Origin: JANDLT01 sp041743485
GTDB taxonomy: Bacteria; Acidobacteriota; Blastocatellia; Pyrinomonadales; Pyrinomonadaceae
Assembly: GCA_041743485.1 (NCBI GenBank)
Contig: JBGTMR010000167.1
Location: 19,443-83,442 of the forward strand
Length of the DNA: 64,000 bases
Direction: 5' to 3'
Shown one piece after another: positions 8,034-17,631 of this stretch. Positions within the stretch are counted from its first letter, which is position 1. Each line of letters starts with the position of its first letter. The notes under the pieces were generated by a model that saw only the letters and a program-made list of their open reading frames with translations, was not told the origin of the DNA and did no database searches. The position numbers were made by a program, and so were the translations under genes.

Positions 8034-10319
8034 ATGGCAGTAGTTGGCAAACCGATTGACCGCGTTGACGGGCGACTGAAAGTGACCGGCGCGGCGAAAT
8101 ACTCCGCCGAATACAATCAGCCGGAAATGGTTTATGTCGTTCCCGTGTGCGCGACTGTGGCGAACGGCGCGATCACCCGCATTGATGCGAGCGCGGCGCA
8201 AGGCAGTCCGGGCGTGATCGCCGTTTTGACGCACGAAAACGCTCCGCGCCTGAAAGTTCCGAACTTTGATGAATTGAGAAAGTTCATCGCGATACCGCAC
8301 GAAACGACGATCCCGCTGCAAGATAATCGGGTGCATTATTTCGGGCAGTTCGTCGCCTCCGTAGTCGCCGAAACTTACGAGCAAGCGCGTCACGCCGCCC
8401 GGCTCGTTAACATCACCTATGCGGCGGAGAAACCCGCGATTGATCTGAAAACCGAATTGCCGAAAGGCATTCGCCCGGAAAAAATCCCCCAACAGCACGA
8501 CGCGCAGCTCAACGCCGGACGAGCCGCCGCGCCGCTAGCCGCCGCGCCAATCAAGATTGAGCAAATTTACACGACCCCGACTGAGGTTCACAACGCGCTC
8601 GAATCGCACTCCGGCATCGTCGTCTGGGACGCGCCGGACAAAATGACGGTTTACGAGGGGACTCAAGGGACGGTCAACACGAGCGTTATCATCTCTTATT
8701 TTTTCGATCTCCCGCGCGAAAACGTGCGCGTCATCTGCCGCTATCTCGGTGGCGCATTTGGCTCGAAAGGTGCGATTTTGCATTATTTGATCACGGCGAT
8801 GGCGGCGCGCGTCGTGAAGCGTCCGGTCAAAATGTATCTGACGCGCCAGATGATGCAGACCAATGTCGGGCGACGCGGCGAGACGATTCAAACAATCGCC
8901 CTCGGCGCTGGGTCTGACGGAAAACTGCTCGTCATCCGCCACCACACCGACACTTACGTCAATCCGGCGAGTCAATTTTTTGAATCGTGCGGTCTGGCGA
9001 CTGAAGTTTTATACGGCGCGCCGCTCAGGGAAATAACTTACCACGTCGCCAAATTGAACGTCGGCGCGCCGCGCTACATGCGCGCGCCCGGAGAAACGCC
9101 GGGCAGTTTCGCGCTCGAGTCGGCGATGGACGAACTCGCCTTTGAGCTAAAAATTGACCCGCTGGAGTTACGCCGGCTGAATCACACGACGGTTGACCCG
9201 CTGAAAAAAATTCCGTTTTCGAGTGAACATCTGCTGGAATGTTACCGAACCGGTGCCGAAAAATTCGGCTGGGCGCGCCGGAAGCCGGAGCCGCGCCAGG
9301 TGAGAAATGGTAATTATCTCGTCGGGATGGGAATGGCGACCGCAACTTATCCGGGCTATCGCAGCAAGGCTTCAGTCCGCGTGCGAATGACGGCAGACGG
9401 CGCGGTCAAAGTCCTGTGTGCGACGCAAGACCTCGGTACGGGAACTTATACTATTTGCGCGCAAACTGCGGCGGACGCGCTCGGTCTTCCGATGGAGAAA
9501 ATCGCGGTCGAGATCGGCGATTCAAACTTACCTCCGGGTAACAATTCCGTCGGTTCGCAAACGACGGCGAGCATTCTCCCGGCGATTTTAGAGACGTGCG
9601 AGAAGCTCAGAAAAGACTTGATGCAATTAGCTTTTGCCGACCCGCAATCAAAAATAAATGGCAGGCGAGCTGAAGAAATAGAGTTTGCCGACGCGCAATT
9701 TTTCGTGCGCGGCGATCCGTCGAAATCCGATTCCTACTCTTCGATTTTGCGCCGCAGCAGCAGACCGATGATGGAAGCCTGCGTGACGACGCTGCCCCTT
9801 TCCGGCGATGGTCTAACCATTCCCGGCGCGCCGTGCGAACCCGCCAACGTGCCGACGGAAACAAACAGCGATAATAAGAAATATTCCTTTCATTCGTTCG
9901 GCGCGCAGTTTGCCGAAGTGTGGGTGGACGAGAGCTTGGGAATCGTGCGCGTCAAACGCTTTACGAGCGTGATGGATGTCGGGCGCATCATGAACGAGAA
10001 AACCGCCCGGTCGCAAACCATCGGCGGCATCGTCTGGGGTATCGGAGCGGCGTTGATGGAAGAAACGCAATATGACCGGCGATATGCGAATCCGGTGCAG
10101 CGCACGCTTGGCGATTATCACGTCCCCGTCAATTTGGACGTTCCCGAAATTGAGGTGCATTACATCAATAAACCCGACCCGCACGTCTCGCCCATCGGCG
10201 CGCGGGGAGCCGGGGAGATTCCCATCGTCGGCGTGTCGGCGGCAATCGCCAATGCAGTATTTAACGCGACCGGCAAACGCATGAGAAATTTGCCGCTCAC
10301 ACCAGACAAATTACTTTAG
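8034..10319 (+). CDS. Molybdopterin-binding catalytic subunit 2
   Basis: A second large subunit (761 residues) of the same family as 4547-6778. It has the hammerhead start I-D-R-V-D-G-R-L-K-V-T-G-A-A-K-Y, G-G-A-F-G-S near 240, R-Y-M-R-A-P-G-E-T near 345, and G-A-R-G-A-G-E-I with the catalytic Glu near 727. ATG 8034 is chosen because AAGGAGACG lies at 8019-8027; the upstream TTG would lose that spacing. It clearly diverges from subunit 1, for example with a longer insertion before Y-S-F-H-S-F-G-A-Q-F. No partner small or FAD subunit accompanies it, so it must share those encoded at 2657-4505 or act with others. It may broaden substrate range. Confidence 0.9.
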   Translation: MAVVGKPIDRVDGRLKVTGAAKYSAEYNQPEMVYVVPVCATVANGAITRIDASAAQGSPGVIAVLTHENAPRLKVPNFDELRKFIAIPHETTIPLQDNRVHYFGQFVASVVAETYEQARHAARLVNITYAAEKPAIDLKTELPKGIRPEKIPQQHDAQLNAGRAAAPLAAAPIKIEQIYTTPTEVHNALESHSGIVVWDAPDKMTVYEGTQGTVNTSVIISYFFDLPRENVRVICRYLGGAFGSKGAILHYLITAMAARVVKRPVKMYLTRQMMQTNVGRRGETIQTIALGAGSDGKLLVIRHHTDTYVNPASQFFESCGLATEVLYGAPLREITYHVAKLNVGAPRYMRAPGETPGSFALESAMDELAFELKIDPLELRRLNHTTVDPLKKIPFSSEHLLECYRTGAEKFGWARRKPEPRQVRNGNYLVGMGMATATYPGYRSKASVRVRMTADGAVKVLCATQDLGTGTYTICAQTAADALGLPMEKIAVEIGDSNLPPGNNSVGSQTTASILPAILETCEKLRKDLMQLAFADPQSKINGRRAEEIEFADAQFFVRGDPSKSDSYSSILRRSSRPMMEACVTTLPLSGDGLTIPGAPCEPANVPTETNSDNKKYSFHSFGAQFAEVWVDESLGIVRVKRFTSVMDVGRIMNEKTARSQTIGGIVWGIGAALMEETQYDRRYANPVQRTLGDYHVPVNLDVPEIEVHYINKPDPHVSPIGARGAGEIPIVGVSAAIANAVFNATGKRMRNLPLTPDKLL

Positions 10320-10402
10320 TTTTTGCCTTCGATTGAGACGGCAGACGAAACATCAACGATAAACGGAAGTTTTAACTTCAGTCAGAAAGTAAGGAGGAAA
10401 GA

Positions 10403-11137
10403 ATGACACCACTAAACAAACACGAAGTTCGGGGCGGCGCAACTACGGCTATTTTCAACGATCAGTCTTACACGGTGACGGCGAGAATCGAAGATGAAGT
10501 TCTGAACAGCGATGACATCCTCAATATGGAAATGGTTCGTGCGCGACGCTCACTAGCTTTTCTGAAACAAAAGATCGGCAACGATGCAATGCGCGTGCTG
10601 CTCAAGGAGGAACTCGACGCGACCACCGCTCGCGCAGGCGAATGGATGGAGGCTTCGGGCGGCGAATGGATTTCGGGCGCGCTGCTGATGGAAACGCCCG
10701 GTCCCAGCGCGGCGTACTTATCTAACTGGTTAGTGACGAAAATGAAGAATCGTGAGGAGGCTGTTTTGCGCGCGGGTCATCCGGATCACTGCGTTAATCA
10801 TCCGGTCGAGGGCGGGGTGGAAGTCATCACCAACGTCGGCGGGGACGACAAACCCTGGCACGTTTTCTGGAAGATGGTAGGTGAGGAAACGGCGTTCCCA
10901 ACAGCTTGGGATTCGTCGTACACGGAGCGGTTCGGTGTTTTTCTCACTGATCGTAATCACCGCCGAATCGGGTCGGCAATGTACGAATTTAGAGACTTGC
11001 CAAACGGACTCGGAGTCAAACTGACGATACATTTGCCGTCGGCGGCACCCGCGCAGCTCGTCCGCGGGCATCTGCACCATTTCTCAATAGAGTACAGAAA
11101 CTGGACGATGGCTGCGTTGGCGGAGTCCTTAGCTTGA
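10403..11137 (+). CDS. Uncharacterised 244-residue protein
   Basis: I do not recognise this protein. It is soluble-looking, with no signal peptide, a helical middle (about 35-75) and a C-terminal part rich in aromatic and His residues, including G-H-L-H-H-F-S-I-E-Y. A strong AAGGAGG box (10391-10397) precedes ATG 10403. It follows the second molybdopterin subunit by 83 bp on the same strand and precedes an isochorismatase-like hydrolase, so it is probably part of the same transcription unit. Coding quality looks good and the frame is long, so it is surely a gene. Confidence 0.75.
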   Translation: MTPLNKHEVRGGATTAIFNDQSYTVTARIEDEVLNSDDILNMEMVRARRSLAFLKQKIGNDAMRVLLKEELDATTARAGEWMEASGGEWISGALLMETPGPSAAYLSNWLVTKMKNREEAVLRAGHPDHCVNHPVEGGVEVITNVGGDDKPWHVFWKMVGEETAFPTAWDSSYTERFGVFLTDRNHRRIGSAMYEFRDLPNGLGVKLTIHLPSAAPAQLVRGHLHHFSIEYRNWTMAALAESLA

Positions 11138-11376
11138 ACAATCGGGGTTTTAACGCACGGTTATTTTGCGGCGGAAAGCAACCTCGACAACGAAATACTT
11201 TTTCTAGCCGTGGGTAATAAGACTACAAAGAACGAACAAAGAGATGGGTTTGCCGCTCGTCTTTTCACCAAAAAGTTCTGGTGTTTCCGAACACCCGGCA
11301 ACTTTACCGGCAATTAGACCGGCAGCGCAGCGAAAGTGTTGCCGACACAAACAGATAAAGTTTAAGGAGAAAATAT

Positions 11377-11997
11377 ATGAAAAACAAATTCACAACGGAA
11401 AACGCGGCGATGCTCTTGATTGATCATCAGGTCGGCACCATCGAATTGGCGAAAAATATTCCGCACGCCGAAATCATAATGAATATGCGCGCGCTGGCTC
11501 GCATTGCGGTGGAAACCGGGATGCCGCTCGTATTGACCAGCAGCATGGAAACCGAGTTTCAAGGTTCGCTGCTCGACGATTTAAAGACAATCGCGCCGGA
11601 AGCCTACGAACAGCGCGTCAAACGCCCCGGCGTAGTGGACGCTTGGGAATACGCGGATTACAAAAACGCTGTTTTGGCGACGGGCAGGAAAAAGCTGATT
11701 ATGGCGGGTCTCACCAACGACGTGTGCATTGTGTTTCCGTCAATCAGCGCGGTTGAAGACGGTTTTGAAGTGCAGGTCGTGATTGACGCGGGCGGCTCGC
11801 CGACGCAGGTTGCCGACGACATTTCCATCCAAAGAATGAAAGATCACGGCGTGACGCTGACCGTCACCACGCAGCTTATGGCGGAACTCGCCGGCTCTTG
11901 GGCAGAGGGCGCGGGAGCAAAGATTCAAACAATTATGACCGAAGAAATTTTTTCTCAATCAAATAGTGGTCAGGCTTCAGCCGCAGGCGCGGGTTAA
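11377..11997 (+). CDS. Isochorismatase-family cysteine hydrolase
   Basis: The 206-residue protein has the alpha/beta fold of the isochorismatase / nicotinamidase family. The catalytic triad is visible: Asp in L-L-I-D-H-Q-V-G, Lys in R-V-K-R-P-G-V-V-D-A, and nucleophilic Cys in G-L-T-N-D-V-C-I, with the following hydrophobic patch. These enzymes hydrolyse amides, imides or vinyl ethers; the substrate here is unknown. AAGGAG precedes ATG 11377 by a normal distance. Length is typical, with a short Ser/Ala/Gly-rich tail. Its position suggests a catabolic step after a molybdenum hydroxylase, which is inference. Confidence 0.87.
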   Translation: MKNKFTTENAAMLLIDHQVGTIELAKNIPHAEIIMNMRALARIAVETGMPLVLTSSMETEFQGSLLDDLKTIAPEAYEQRVKRPGVVDAWEYADYKNAVLATGRKKLIMAGLTNDVCIVFPSISAVEDGFEVQVVIDAGGSPTQVADDISIQRMKDHGVTLTVTTQLMAELAGSWAEGAGAKIQTIMTEEIFSQSNSGQASAAGAG

Positions 11998-12158
11998 AGC
12001 GGAGACGAATTCGCCGCGCGAAGTTAATTAAAACGATTGAGATACAAAGAATCAGGCGTTCGTAATGACCGTCAATGTGTTCTGAAGAAAGGTAGACAGA
12101 CTGCCGGAGAAGCAGCAGCAACTTCTCCGGCAACCGTCCTCCATCCTTGAGCTTTTAT

Positions 12159-13340
12159 ATGAATGCAATGATACAACAATCCGTTGACCTTAGGACTGTA
12201 GTCTCCGACACGATTGTCCGTGACGGCTCGATTTTTTCGGCGAGAGTCAATTCATTTGCCGTCAACCGCCGCACTCTGATCTTCGCTGCAATTGGTTCTG
12301 CCTTAGCCGTTGCGTATTCGTCCGTAACTTCGGCGCAGACCGCTCCTCCTGTTCTTCCACCGGCGGACGTTCCAGCCGGAGCCGGAGAGCGCATCGCTAT
12401 TCCCGGCGCGCGCGCCATTGACCACGCCGGATTTACCGTTCCCGATCTCGAACAAGCCGTCGCCTTTTTTACCGACGTGTTCGGTGCCGCCGTCTTGTGG
12501 CGTTCCGCCCCGTTTACTGCTGACGGGCGCGGTCCCAAAGCTCCCGCCGGTCTCAACGCCGACCCGCGCGCGTTATCGCGTTTGGCGATGCTGCGTCTGG
12601 GACCGAATCTAAATGTTGAACTGATGGAATATCGAATTCCCGGCGTGTCGCAGAAGATGCCGCTTGCCAGCGGCTTGAATGTCGGTCACTTCGCCTTCGA
12701 CGTGGACGACATCAACAGGGCGGGCGACTATCTGCGCTCTAAAAAAGTGCAAATGCTGGAAGGTCCGCGCCACAACACCGAGGGTCCGAACACCGGACAA
12801 GACAGTTGGTTTTTTTTGACTCAGTGGGGAATGACAATCGAACTGGTTCAGCGACCCGCTCAGATGCCTTACGAGCAGGAAACTTCCGCCCGCCTGTTCA
12901 AAGCGCCCGCCCGCTCTGATCAGACAATCAATTCCGTTTCGGCGCAAAACTCGTCCTCTGCCGTCGAAAAAGAAATTCTACGGCTCGATAACGAACGGAT
13001 ACAGGCGATGCTTCGGCGCGATTATGCAGTGCTGGAACGCTTGATGGCACCCGAATGCGTCTTTATCGAAAGCGGCGGCACGGTGCAAACCACCGCAGAA
13101 TTTCTGGCTAACTTCAAAACGGGAGACTCGACCTTCGATACCTTTGTCATTGACGAAAACCAGGTGCGTATCTACGGCGTAACGGCGGTAGTGACGGGTC
13201 GCTACCACAATGCCGTCCGCACGAAGGGTCAACTCCAGCCGGTCAAACGCGCCCGGCACACCCGCGTGTGGAATCAGCAGGCGAGCGGGCAATGGCGGAT
13301 GGTGTCGCATCAAGCCACTGAAATCCCATCCGTTGCGTGA
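12159..13340 (+). CDS. Exported VOC (glyoxalase-like) domain fused to an NTF2-like DUF4440 domain
   Basis: A hydrophobic segment near residues 45-65 ends in S-A-Q-T and looks like a signal sequence, though the n-region is unusually long; a later start (GTG 12247 region) would shorten it. Residues about 85-235 form a vicinal-oxygen-chelate domain (A-I-D-H-A-G-F-T-V-P-D-L-E-Q-A-V at its start, W-G-M-T-I-E-L-V at its end). Residues about 265-390 form an NTF2-like DUF4440 domain, containing A-M-L-R-R-D-Y-A-V-L-E-R-L-M-A-P-E. ATG 12159 is the first ATG. Such an exported fusion suggests binding or conversion of a small organic molecule outside the cytoplasm. Not assigned to a reaction. Confidence 0.78.
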   Translation: MNAMIQQSVDLRTVVSDTIVRDGSIFSARVNSFAVNRRTLIFAAIGSALAVAYSSVTSAQTAPPVLPPADVPAGAGERIAIPGARAIDHAGFTVPDLEQAVAFFTDVFGAAVLWRSAPFTADGRGPKAPAGLNADPRALSRLAMLRLGPNLNVELMEYRIPGVSQKMPLASGLNVGHFAFDVDDINRAGDYLRSKKVQMLEGPRHNTEGPNTGQDSWFFLTQWGMTIELVQRPAQMPYEQETSARLFKAPARSDQTINSVSAQNSSSAVEKEILRLDNERIQAMLRRDYAVLERLMAPECVFIESGGTVQTTAEFLANFKTGDSTFDTFVIDENQVRIYGVTAVVTGRYHNAVRTKGQLQPVKRARHTRVWNQQASGQWRMVSHQATEIPSVA

Positions 13341-13418
13341 TAGCGACCACACAAAGACCGTTCGGCGAATAACTTTAACTTCAATTAAAAATACGCGCCG
13401 GATTAACGAGATAAAACT

Positions 13419-14363
13419 ATGTCAAAACATTCATCCGACGCGATTCTTCCGCCGCGAAATGAGATCGAACGTCAGTCGCGTCCAACACCGACCCCTCCGC
13501 CCGAAGGCTCCGTCTCCGGGATGGATGAATTCTCTCATCGTTACGCCGATGTTAATGGCACGCGGCTCCACTATGTGATCGGCGGGACGGGTCCGGCGGT
13601 CGTGCTTCTGCACGGATTCCCGTATACGTGGGCTGCGTGGCGGAAGCTGATGCCGCTGCTGCGCGATGCCGGTTTCACCGTGATCGCGCCCGACCTCCGC
13701 GGACTCGGCGATTCCGCCAAAGCCGATACTGGATTTGCAAAGGTCAACGTCGCCGAGGACGTGCGGCAAGTCGTGAGGTCTCTCGGATTCGAGGCGATCA
13801 ACTTAGTCGGGACGGACATCGGCACGATGGTCGCATATCCTTACGCCGCGTCTCACCCGGACGAAATCCGCCGGTTGGTTCTCGCCGAATCTGTGATTCC
13901 GGGTTTTGGTCTTGAGGAACTGATGAACCCGGCGACCGGCGGCTACTGGCATTTCGGTTTCCATATGCAGGTCGATACCGCCGAGATGCTGACGGCGGGG
14001 AAAGAGTCAGACTATCTGATGATTTATTGGAAAACGATGTCCGGCTCGAAGGACGCGGCGGAGGTGGCGAAGACCTTCTACCTTCCGCACTATGCCGCAC
14101 CCGGCGGAATGCGTGGCGGCTTCCAGCATTACGAGACGCTGCTCGAAGACGGCAAGGAGAATCGCACTGCCTTCCGCTCGAAGCTGACTATGCCCGTGCT
14201 GGTCTTAAACGGCGAGAAAGGCATCCCGCAGGCACAGACGCTTGGATGCGTGCGTCAGGTCGCTGAGAACATCGAGGCTGAACTCATCCCCAACAGTGCC
14301 CATACCTTCGCAGACGACAACCCCGCGTGGGTCGCCGAGCGGCTGATCCGATTTTTCGAGTGA
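13419..14363 (+). CDS. Alpha/beta hydrolase, epoxide-hydrolase-like
   Basis: This 314-residue alpha/beta hydrolase has the oxyanion motif L-L-H-G-F-P-Y-T-W, the D-L-R-G-L-G-D-S strand, and a nucleophile elbow V-G-T-D-I-G-T with Asp rather than Ser. An Asp nucleophile is characteristic of epoxide hydrolases and haloalkane dehalogenases. The C-terminal A-H-T-F-A-D-D-N-P supplies the catalytic His. The first 35 residues are hydrophilic and Pro-rich and probably disordered. It sits 79 bp after the VOC-NTF2 gene on the same strand. Substrate unknown. Confidence 0.85.
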   Translation: MSKHSSDAILPPRNEIERQSRPTPTPPPEGSVSGMDEFSHRYADVNGTRLHYVIGGTGPAVVLLHGFPYTWAAWRKLMPLLRDAGFTVIAPDLRGLGDSAKADTGFAKVNVAEDVRQVVRSLGFEAINLVGTDIGTMVAYPYAASHPDEIRRLVLAESVIPGFGLEELMNPATGGYWHFGFHMQVDTAEMLTAGKESDYLMIYWKTMSGSKDAAEVAKTFYLPHYAAPGGMRGGFQHYETLLEDGKENRTAFRSKLTMPVLVLNGEKGIPQAQTLGCVRQVAENIEAELIPNSAHTFADDNPAWVAERLIRFFE

Positions 14364-14585
14364 TAAAATAAGAAGATTAAATAAAATAACGTGAGTTCGA
14401 CGTAAGAAAACAGCTAAATTGTTGAGAACAAAGAACCAAAGCAAAAGCTGAAAGTTACATCCAAGTTAAATGCCGATGGTTTTTGCAAATCCCACACATT
14501 CCACCGTTGTTTCGCTCCAAAATACGGTCCTTTACAAGCTAAGTGGTTGATTCTGTTCAACTATTACGTCGAACTCCGGTAAAAT

Positions 14586-15836
14586 ATGATTTTACTTACC
14601 CACGCCAAAAACAATCGCAGGCAAATACATTCGCTTTCGATGATTGTGTCATTCATCTTATTGGTCTGCGCTGTTTTGGCGGGCAGTCCGTCATTGGCTC
14701 AAAGCCCATCCTCGGCGGGCAAGCGTTCTTCAGGAGACCTTGTTTCGTCAACGCCCTACAAGACTCCCGCCGCCTTCAAGTCTAATGCGAGGTTGCTAAT
14801 CCACTATATGCCCAGCGTCCAAGGCAGCATGACACGGGCATCAACCCTTCTTTTCGTTCCCAAAGGAAAAGCCCCGGTAGGCGGGTGGACGGTCGTCGCT
14901 TGGGCGCACGGCGCAACGACCTTAGGTCAGAAGATGCGTGCGCCTAGCTTGTCACCGGAACTAGACGGCGGTCTCACGGCGGACGGGTTGACCAGCGATT
15001 ATGTGTATATGATTGCATCGCTCGTGAACGCCGGCTACGCCGTCGTCGCCCCTGACCTTGAGGGACTTGGGGCGATTGCAAGCGTGCCGCATCCCCATTT
15101 CAACGCAATCAGTTCGGCGCGTTCGCTCATCGCCGGTGTCCGCGCCGCTCGCCACGCCAATCCGCAACTGTCAAGCCGTTTAGCACTCGTCGGTCACTCG
15201 GACGGCGGGCGCGCGGTGCTTGCTGTCGAAGCCTTCGCCGCCGAAGCCCCCGAACTGAGTTTGAAGGGAACAATCGCTCTCGCGCCGTTTACATCTATCG
15301 ACGCCACTGTTTCCGCATTAGGCGAACTGGCATTAAAGACCCCGGACAAAGCCACCGCTTTAGCGGCTCAGCAAAACTTATATGTAGCTGCGATGGCGAC
15401 GGGACTTCTCGCTCAATCCCCGTCCTACAACCTCGGTTCGGTAATGGATGCCGACCTGCAAAAGCTCTTACCTACTCTCAAGACCAAAGGTATAGTCGAA
15501 GCAACAGCCCTCGTCACGCAAGCAGTAACGACGAAGACACCGGAGGGATTTTTAGGCTTCAAGGCTCAATGGAGTACAACCCCGGAGATGAAGGCGTTTC
15601 TTGCCGCGAACGATCCCGCAGTGACACCCGGATTCACGTTGCGACTGCCAACGCTTATCGTTCAAGGAACGAAGGACGGCTCCGTTTTGGAGCCGCTTAC
15701 AGCGGCGTTCTCGTCCAAGCTGATTGCGACGGGCGCACCCGTCACCTACCGCACATACGAAGGTGCAGATCATTTCACCGTCATCAGAAAAGCGAACACC
15801 GATATGCTTGTCTTCCTGAAGGGAATTCTTGCTTAA
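14586..15836 (+). CDS. Secreted lipase-like alpha/beta hydrolase
   Basis: The 416-residue protein starts with a signal peptide (hydrophobic stretch about 19-36 ending in S-L-A-Q). It then shows a serine hydrolase fold: V-V-A-W-A-H-G-A-T oxyanion region, nucleophile elbow G-H-S-D-G-G near residue 205, and G-A-D-H-F-T-V near the end with the catalytic His. The G-H-S-D-G-G elbow and the long mid-section resemble the secretory lipase (LIP) family. The region before it (14364-14585) contains no other gene. Probably periplasmic or secreted esterase/lipase; substrate not predictable. Confidence 0.8.
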   Translation: MILLTHAKNNRRQIHSLSMIVSFILLVCAVLAGSPSLAQSPSSAGKRSSGDLVSSTPYKTPAAFKSNARLLIHYMPSVQGSMTRASTLLFVPKGKAPVGGWTVVAWAHGATTLGQKMRAPSLSPELDGGLTADGLTSDYVYMIASLVNAGYAVVAPDLEGLGAIASVPHPHFNAISSARSLIAGVRAARHANPQLSSRLALVGHSDGGRAVLAVEAFAAEAPELSLKGTIALAPFTSIDATVSALGELALKTPDKATALAAQQNLYVAAMATGLLAQSPSYNLGSVMDADLQKLLPTLKTKGIVEATALVTQAVTTKTPEGFLGFKAQWSTTPEMKAFLAANDPAVTPGFTLRLPTLIVQGTKDGSVLEPLTAAFSSKLIATGAPVTYRTYEGADHFTVIRKANTDMLVFLKGILA

Positions 15837-16040
15837 GACGGTGAAGCACGAGGAACTGGGAATTGAGTTTGATGAATGGCGAAGTTCTGCGCGGGTTGTA
15901 TTTGCGATCACTGATCTCCTTGATCATTGAGCTTCGGCGGTATTGTCAGGTTAACCAGCCAAAGGTCAAAACAAATGCACATGCGGCATCATCCGCTGAT
16001 GAACAGTTACGCTTCCCTCTATCGCGCTAAGAGATTCTAG

Positions 16041-16343
16041 ATTATCGGCGGCGTGATTTTCGGGTTGGGACAGGCTTTAATGGAATCAACTGAACACGAT
16101 CATCGCTGGGCAAATCCGGTGACGCGCCCGCCCGCCGATTACCACGTTCCGGTGCAGTTGGACGTTCCCGTGATCGACGCGCAGTTCATCGGCAAACCCG
16201 ACCCGCACATTTCTTCAATCGGGGCGCGCGGAGTTGGCGAAATCGGCATCACGGGCGTGGCGGCGGCGATTGCCAACGCAATTTTCAACGCGACGGGGAA
16301 ACGCATCAGAGATTTGCCGATGACGCCGGATAAGCTGCTTTGA
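16041..16343 (+). pseudogene. Relic of a third molybdopterin-binding subunit (C-terminal ~100 codons)
   Basis: The frame from 16041 encodes I-I-G-G-V-I-F-G-L-G-Q-A-L-M-E and continues to P-D-K-L-L, closely matching the last 100 residues of the large subunits at 4547 and 8034, including the catalytic-loop sequence G-A-R-G-V-G-E-I. It is closer to the 8034 copy, sharing W-A-N/Y-A-N-P-V and K-P-D-P-H. A TAG stop lies directly upstream at 16038-16040 and no homologous sequence precedes it, so the rest of the gene is lost. It now stands 67 bp before the XdhC gene, suggesting the original cluster placed a complete large subunit before the maturation genes. Confidence 0.85.
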
Positions 16344-16410
16344 TACAAGCGCTGGGAGTTTGAGAGTGTGGACGAATGGGGTCTCCGTGTTTCGAGGCGA
16401 GGTGAATTAA

Positions 16411-17631
16411 ATGAACGAAATGCAGGCACTAATCGAAGCGTTCGATGAGTCTCAGGTGAAGGGCGGCGCTTCGGCTTTAGCGACCGTTGTGAGCATCGAA
16501 GGTTCAGCTTACAGGCGTCCGGGCGCGCGGATGCTGATCACAAAGAGCGGCGCGAGTACGGGGACGATCAGCGCCGGTTGTTTGGAAAGCGATGTCATCG
16601 AACATGCACAACAGGTCATCAAAACTAACGTGGCGAAACTCGTTGAATACGACACGACCTCAACGAACGAAGAGATTGTCTGGGGCTTAGGTCTCGGCTG
16701 TAATGGCGTCGTGCGCGTGCTCGTCGAACCACTCACAGAGCAATCAAGCTATCTCGCCGCGCTGCGGCGCACGCTTGCGGCACGATCAAACAGCGCACCC
16801 ATCGTCGTTGCCACCGTGTTTCATCATTCGTCAACACGACCAGCGACGACGACGGCGCGCATAGAGATCGGCTCGCGCTTGTGCTTAGCCGAAGGCGGAG
16901 AGCTGGTTTGCGACTCCCTGGGCGGCGAGTTAGCCCAACAGATTAAAGACGACGCGCGCTCTTTCTTACTCGATGAAATGTCCGGCGTTCGCGTTTACGA
17001 GCGGGGCGGCGTCACGAGTAAGGTTTTCATCGAAACGATCATGCCGCCCGTGCCGCTTGTCGTGTTCGGAGCGGGACATGACGTACTGCCGATCATCGAG
17101 TTGGCGCGCGGGTTGGGTTGGCACATGGAAGTCGTTGACCCGCAGGCGCGCCCCGTCAGCCGCGACCGATTCGCGCAAGCCGACAGAGTCACGCTCACGT
17201 ATCCTGAAACTATCAGTGAACAAGTTACGATCACGCCGCGCACTATGACGCTCGTGATGACGCACAACTACGCTCACGACCAAGCGGTGCTCAAGTTTTT
17301 GCTCCTGTCACGGGCGCGTTACATCGGCGTGATGGGTCCGCGCAAACGCACCGAGCGGATGTTAAATGAGTTGGCGGAAAGCGACAGCAGTTTCCAGCTT
17401 CAAGAAACAGATCGGTCGCGCATTTACGCACCCGTGGGTTTGGATATCGGGGCGAACACTCCAATAGAGATCGCTTTATCAATCATTGCGGAGATGCGCG
17501 CCGTCGTCGCCACCCGCTGCGGCGGTTCTCTGCGCGACCGGCAATCACCTATTCATGAGACGGAGGCAACGCACGCGACGGAGAGGATGTCGCTTCATGT
17601 GAAGGAGCCGAGCGTGGCGGTCATGGTATGA
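16411..17631 (+). CDS. xdhC: XdhC-family molybdenum cofactor maturation factor
   Basis: XdhC/PaoD proteins bind molybdopterin cofactor, help its terminal sulfuration and insert it into xanthine-oxidase-type enzymes. The 406-residue protein has the N-terminal XdhC_CoxI domain (G-S-A-Y-R-R-P-G-A-R-M, G-T-I-S-A-G-C-L-E-S-D-V) and the C-terminal Rossmann-like XdhC domain (V-V-F-G-A-G-H-D, M-T-H-N-Y-A-H-D, G-V-M-G-P-R-K-R-T). AGGTGA precedes ATG 16411. It overlaps moaA by 4 bp. Its presence supports the view that the two upstream large subunits are sulfurated molybdenum hydroxylases. The ~35-residue tail after R-C-G-G-S-L-R is longer than usual. Confidence 0.92.
   Translation: MNEMQALIEAFDESQVKGGASALATVVSIEGSAYRRPGARMLITKSGASTGTISAGCLESDVIEHAQQVIKTNVAKLVEYDTTSTNEEIVWGLGLGCNGVVRVLVEPLTEQSSYLAALRRTLAARSNSAPIVVATVFHHSSTRPATTTARIEIGSRLCLAEGGELVCDSLGGELAQQIKDDARSFLLDEMSGVRVYERGGVTSKVFIETIMPPVPLVVFGAGHDVLPIIELARGLGWHMEVVDPQARPVSRDRFAQADRVTLTYPETISEQVTITPRTMTLVMTHNYAHDQAVLKFLLLSRARYIGVMGPRKRTERMLNELAESDSSFQLQETDRSRIYAPVGLDIGANTPIEIALSIIAEMRAVVATRCGGSLRDRQSPIHETEATHATERMSLHVKEPSVAVMV

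Noticed and set aside
7572..8498. Long minus-strand frame (308 codons)
   Set aside because: It is antisense to the Atu4866 gene and the second molybdopterin subunit, both strongly supported; a shadow of high-GC codon use.
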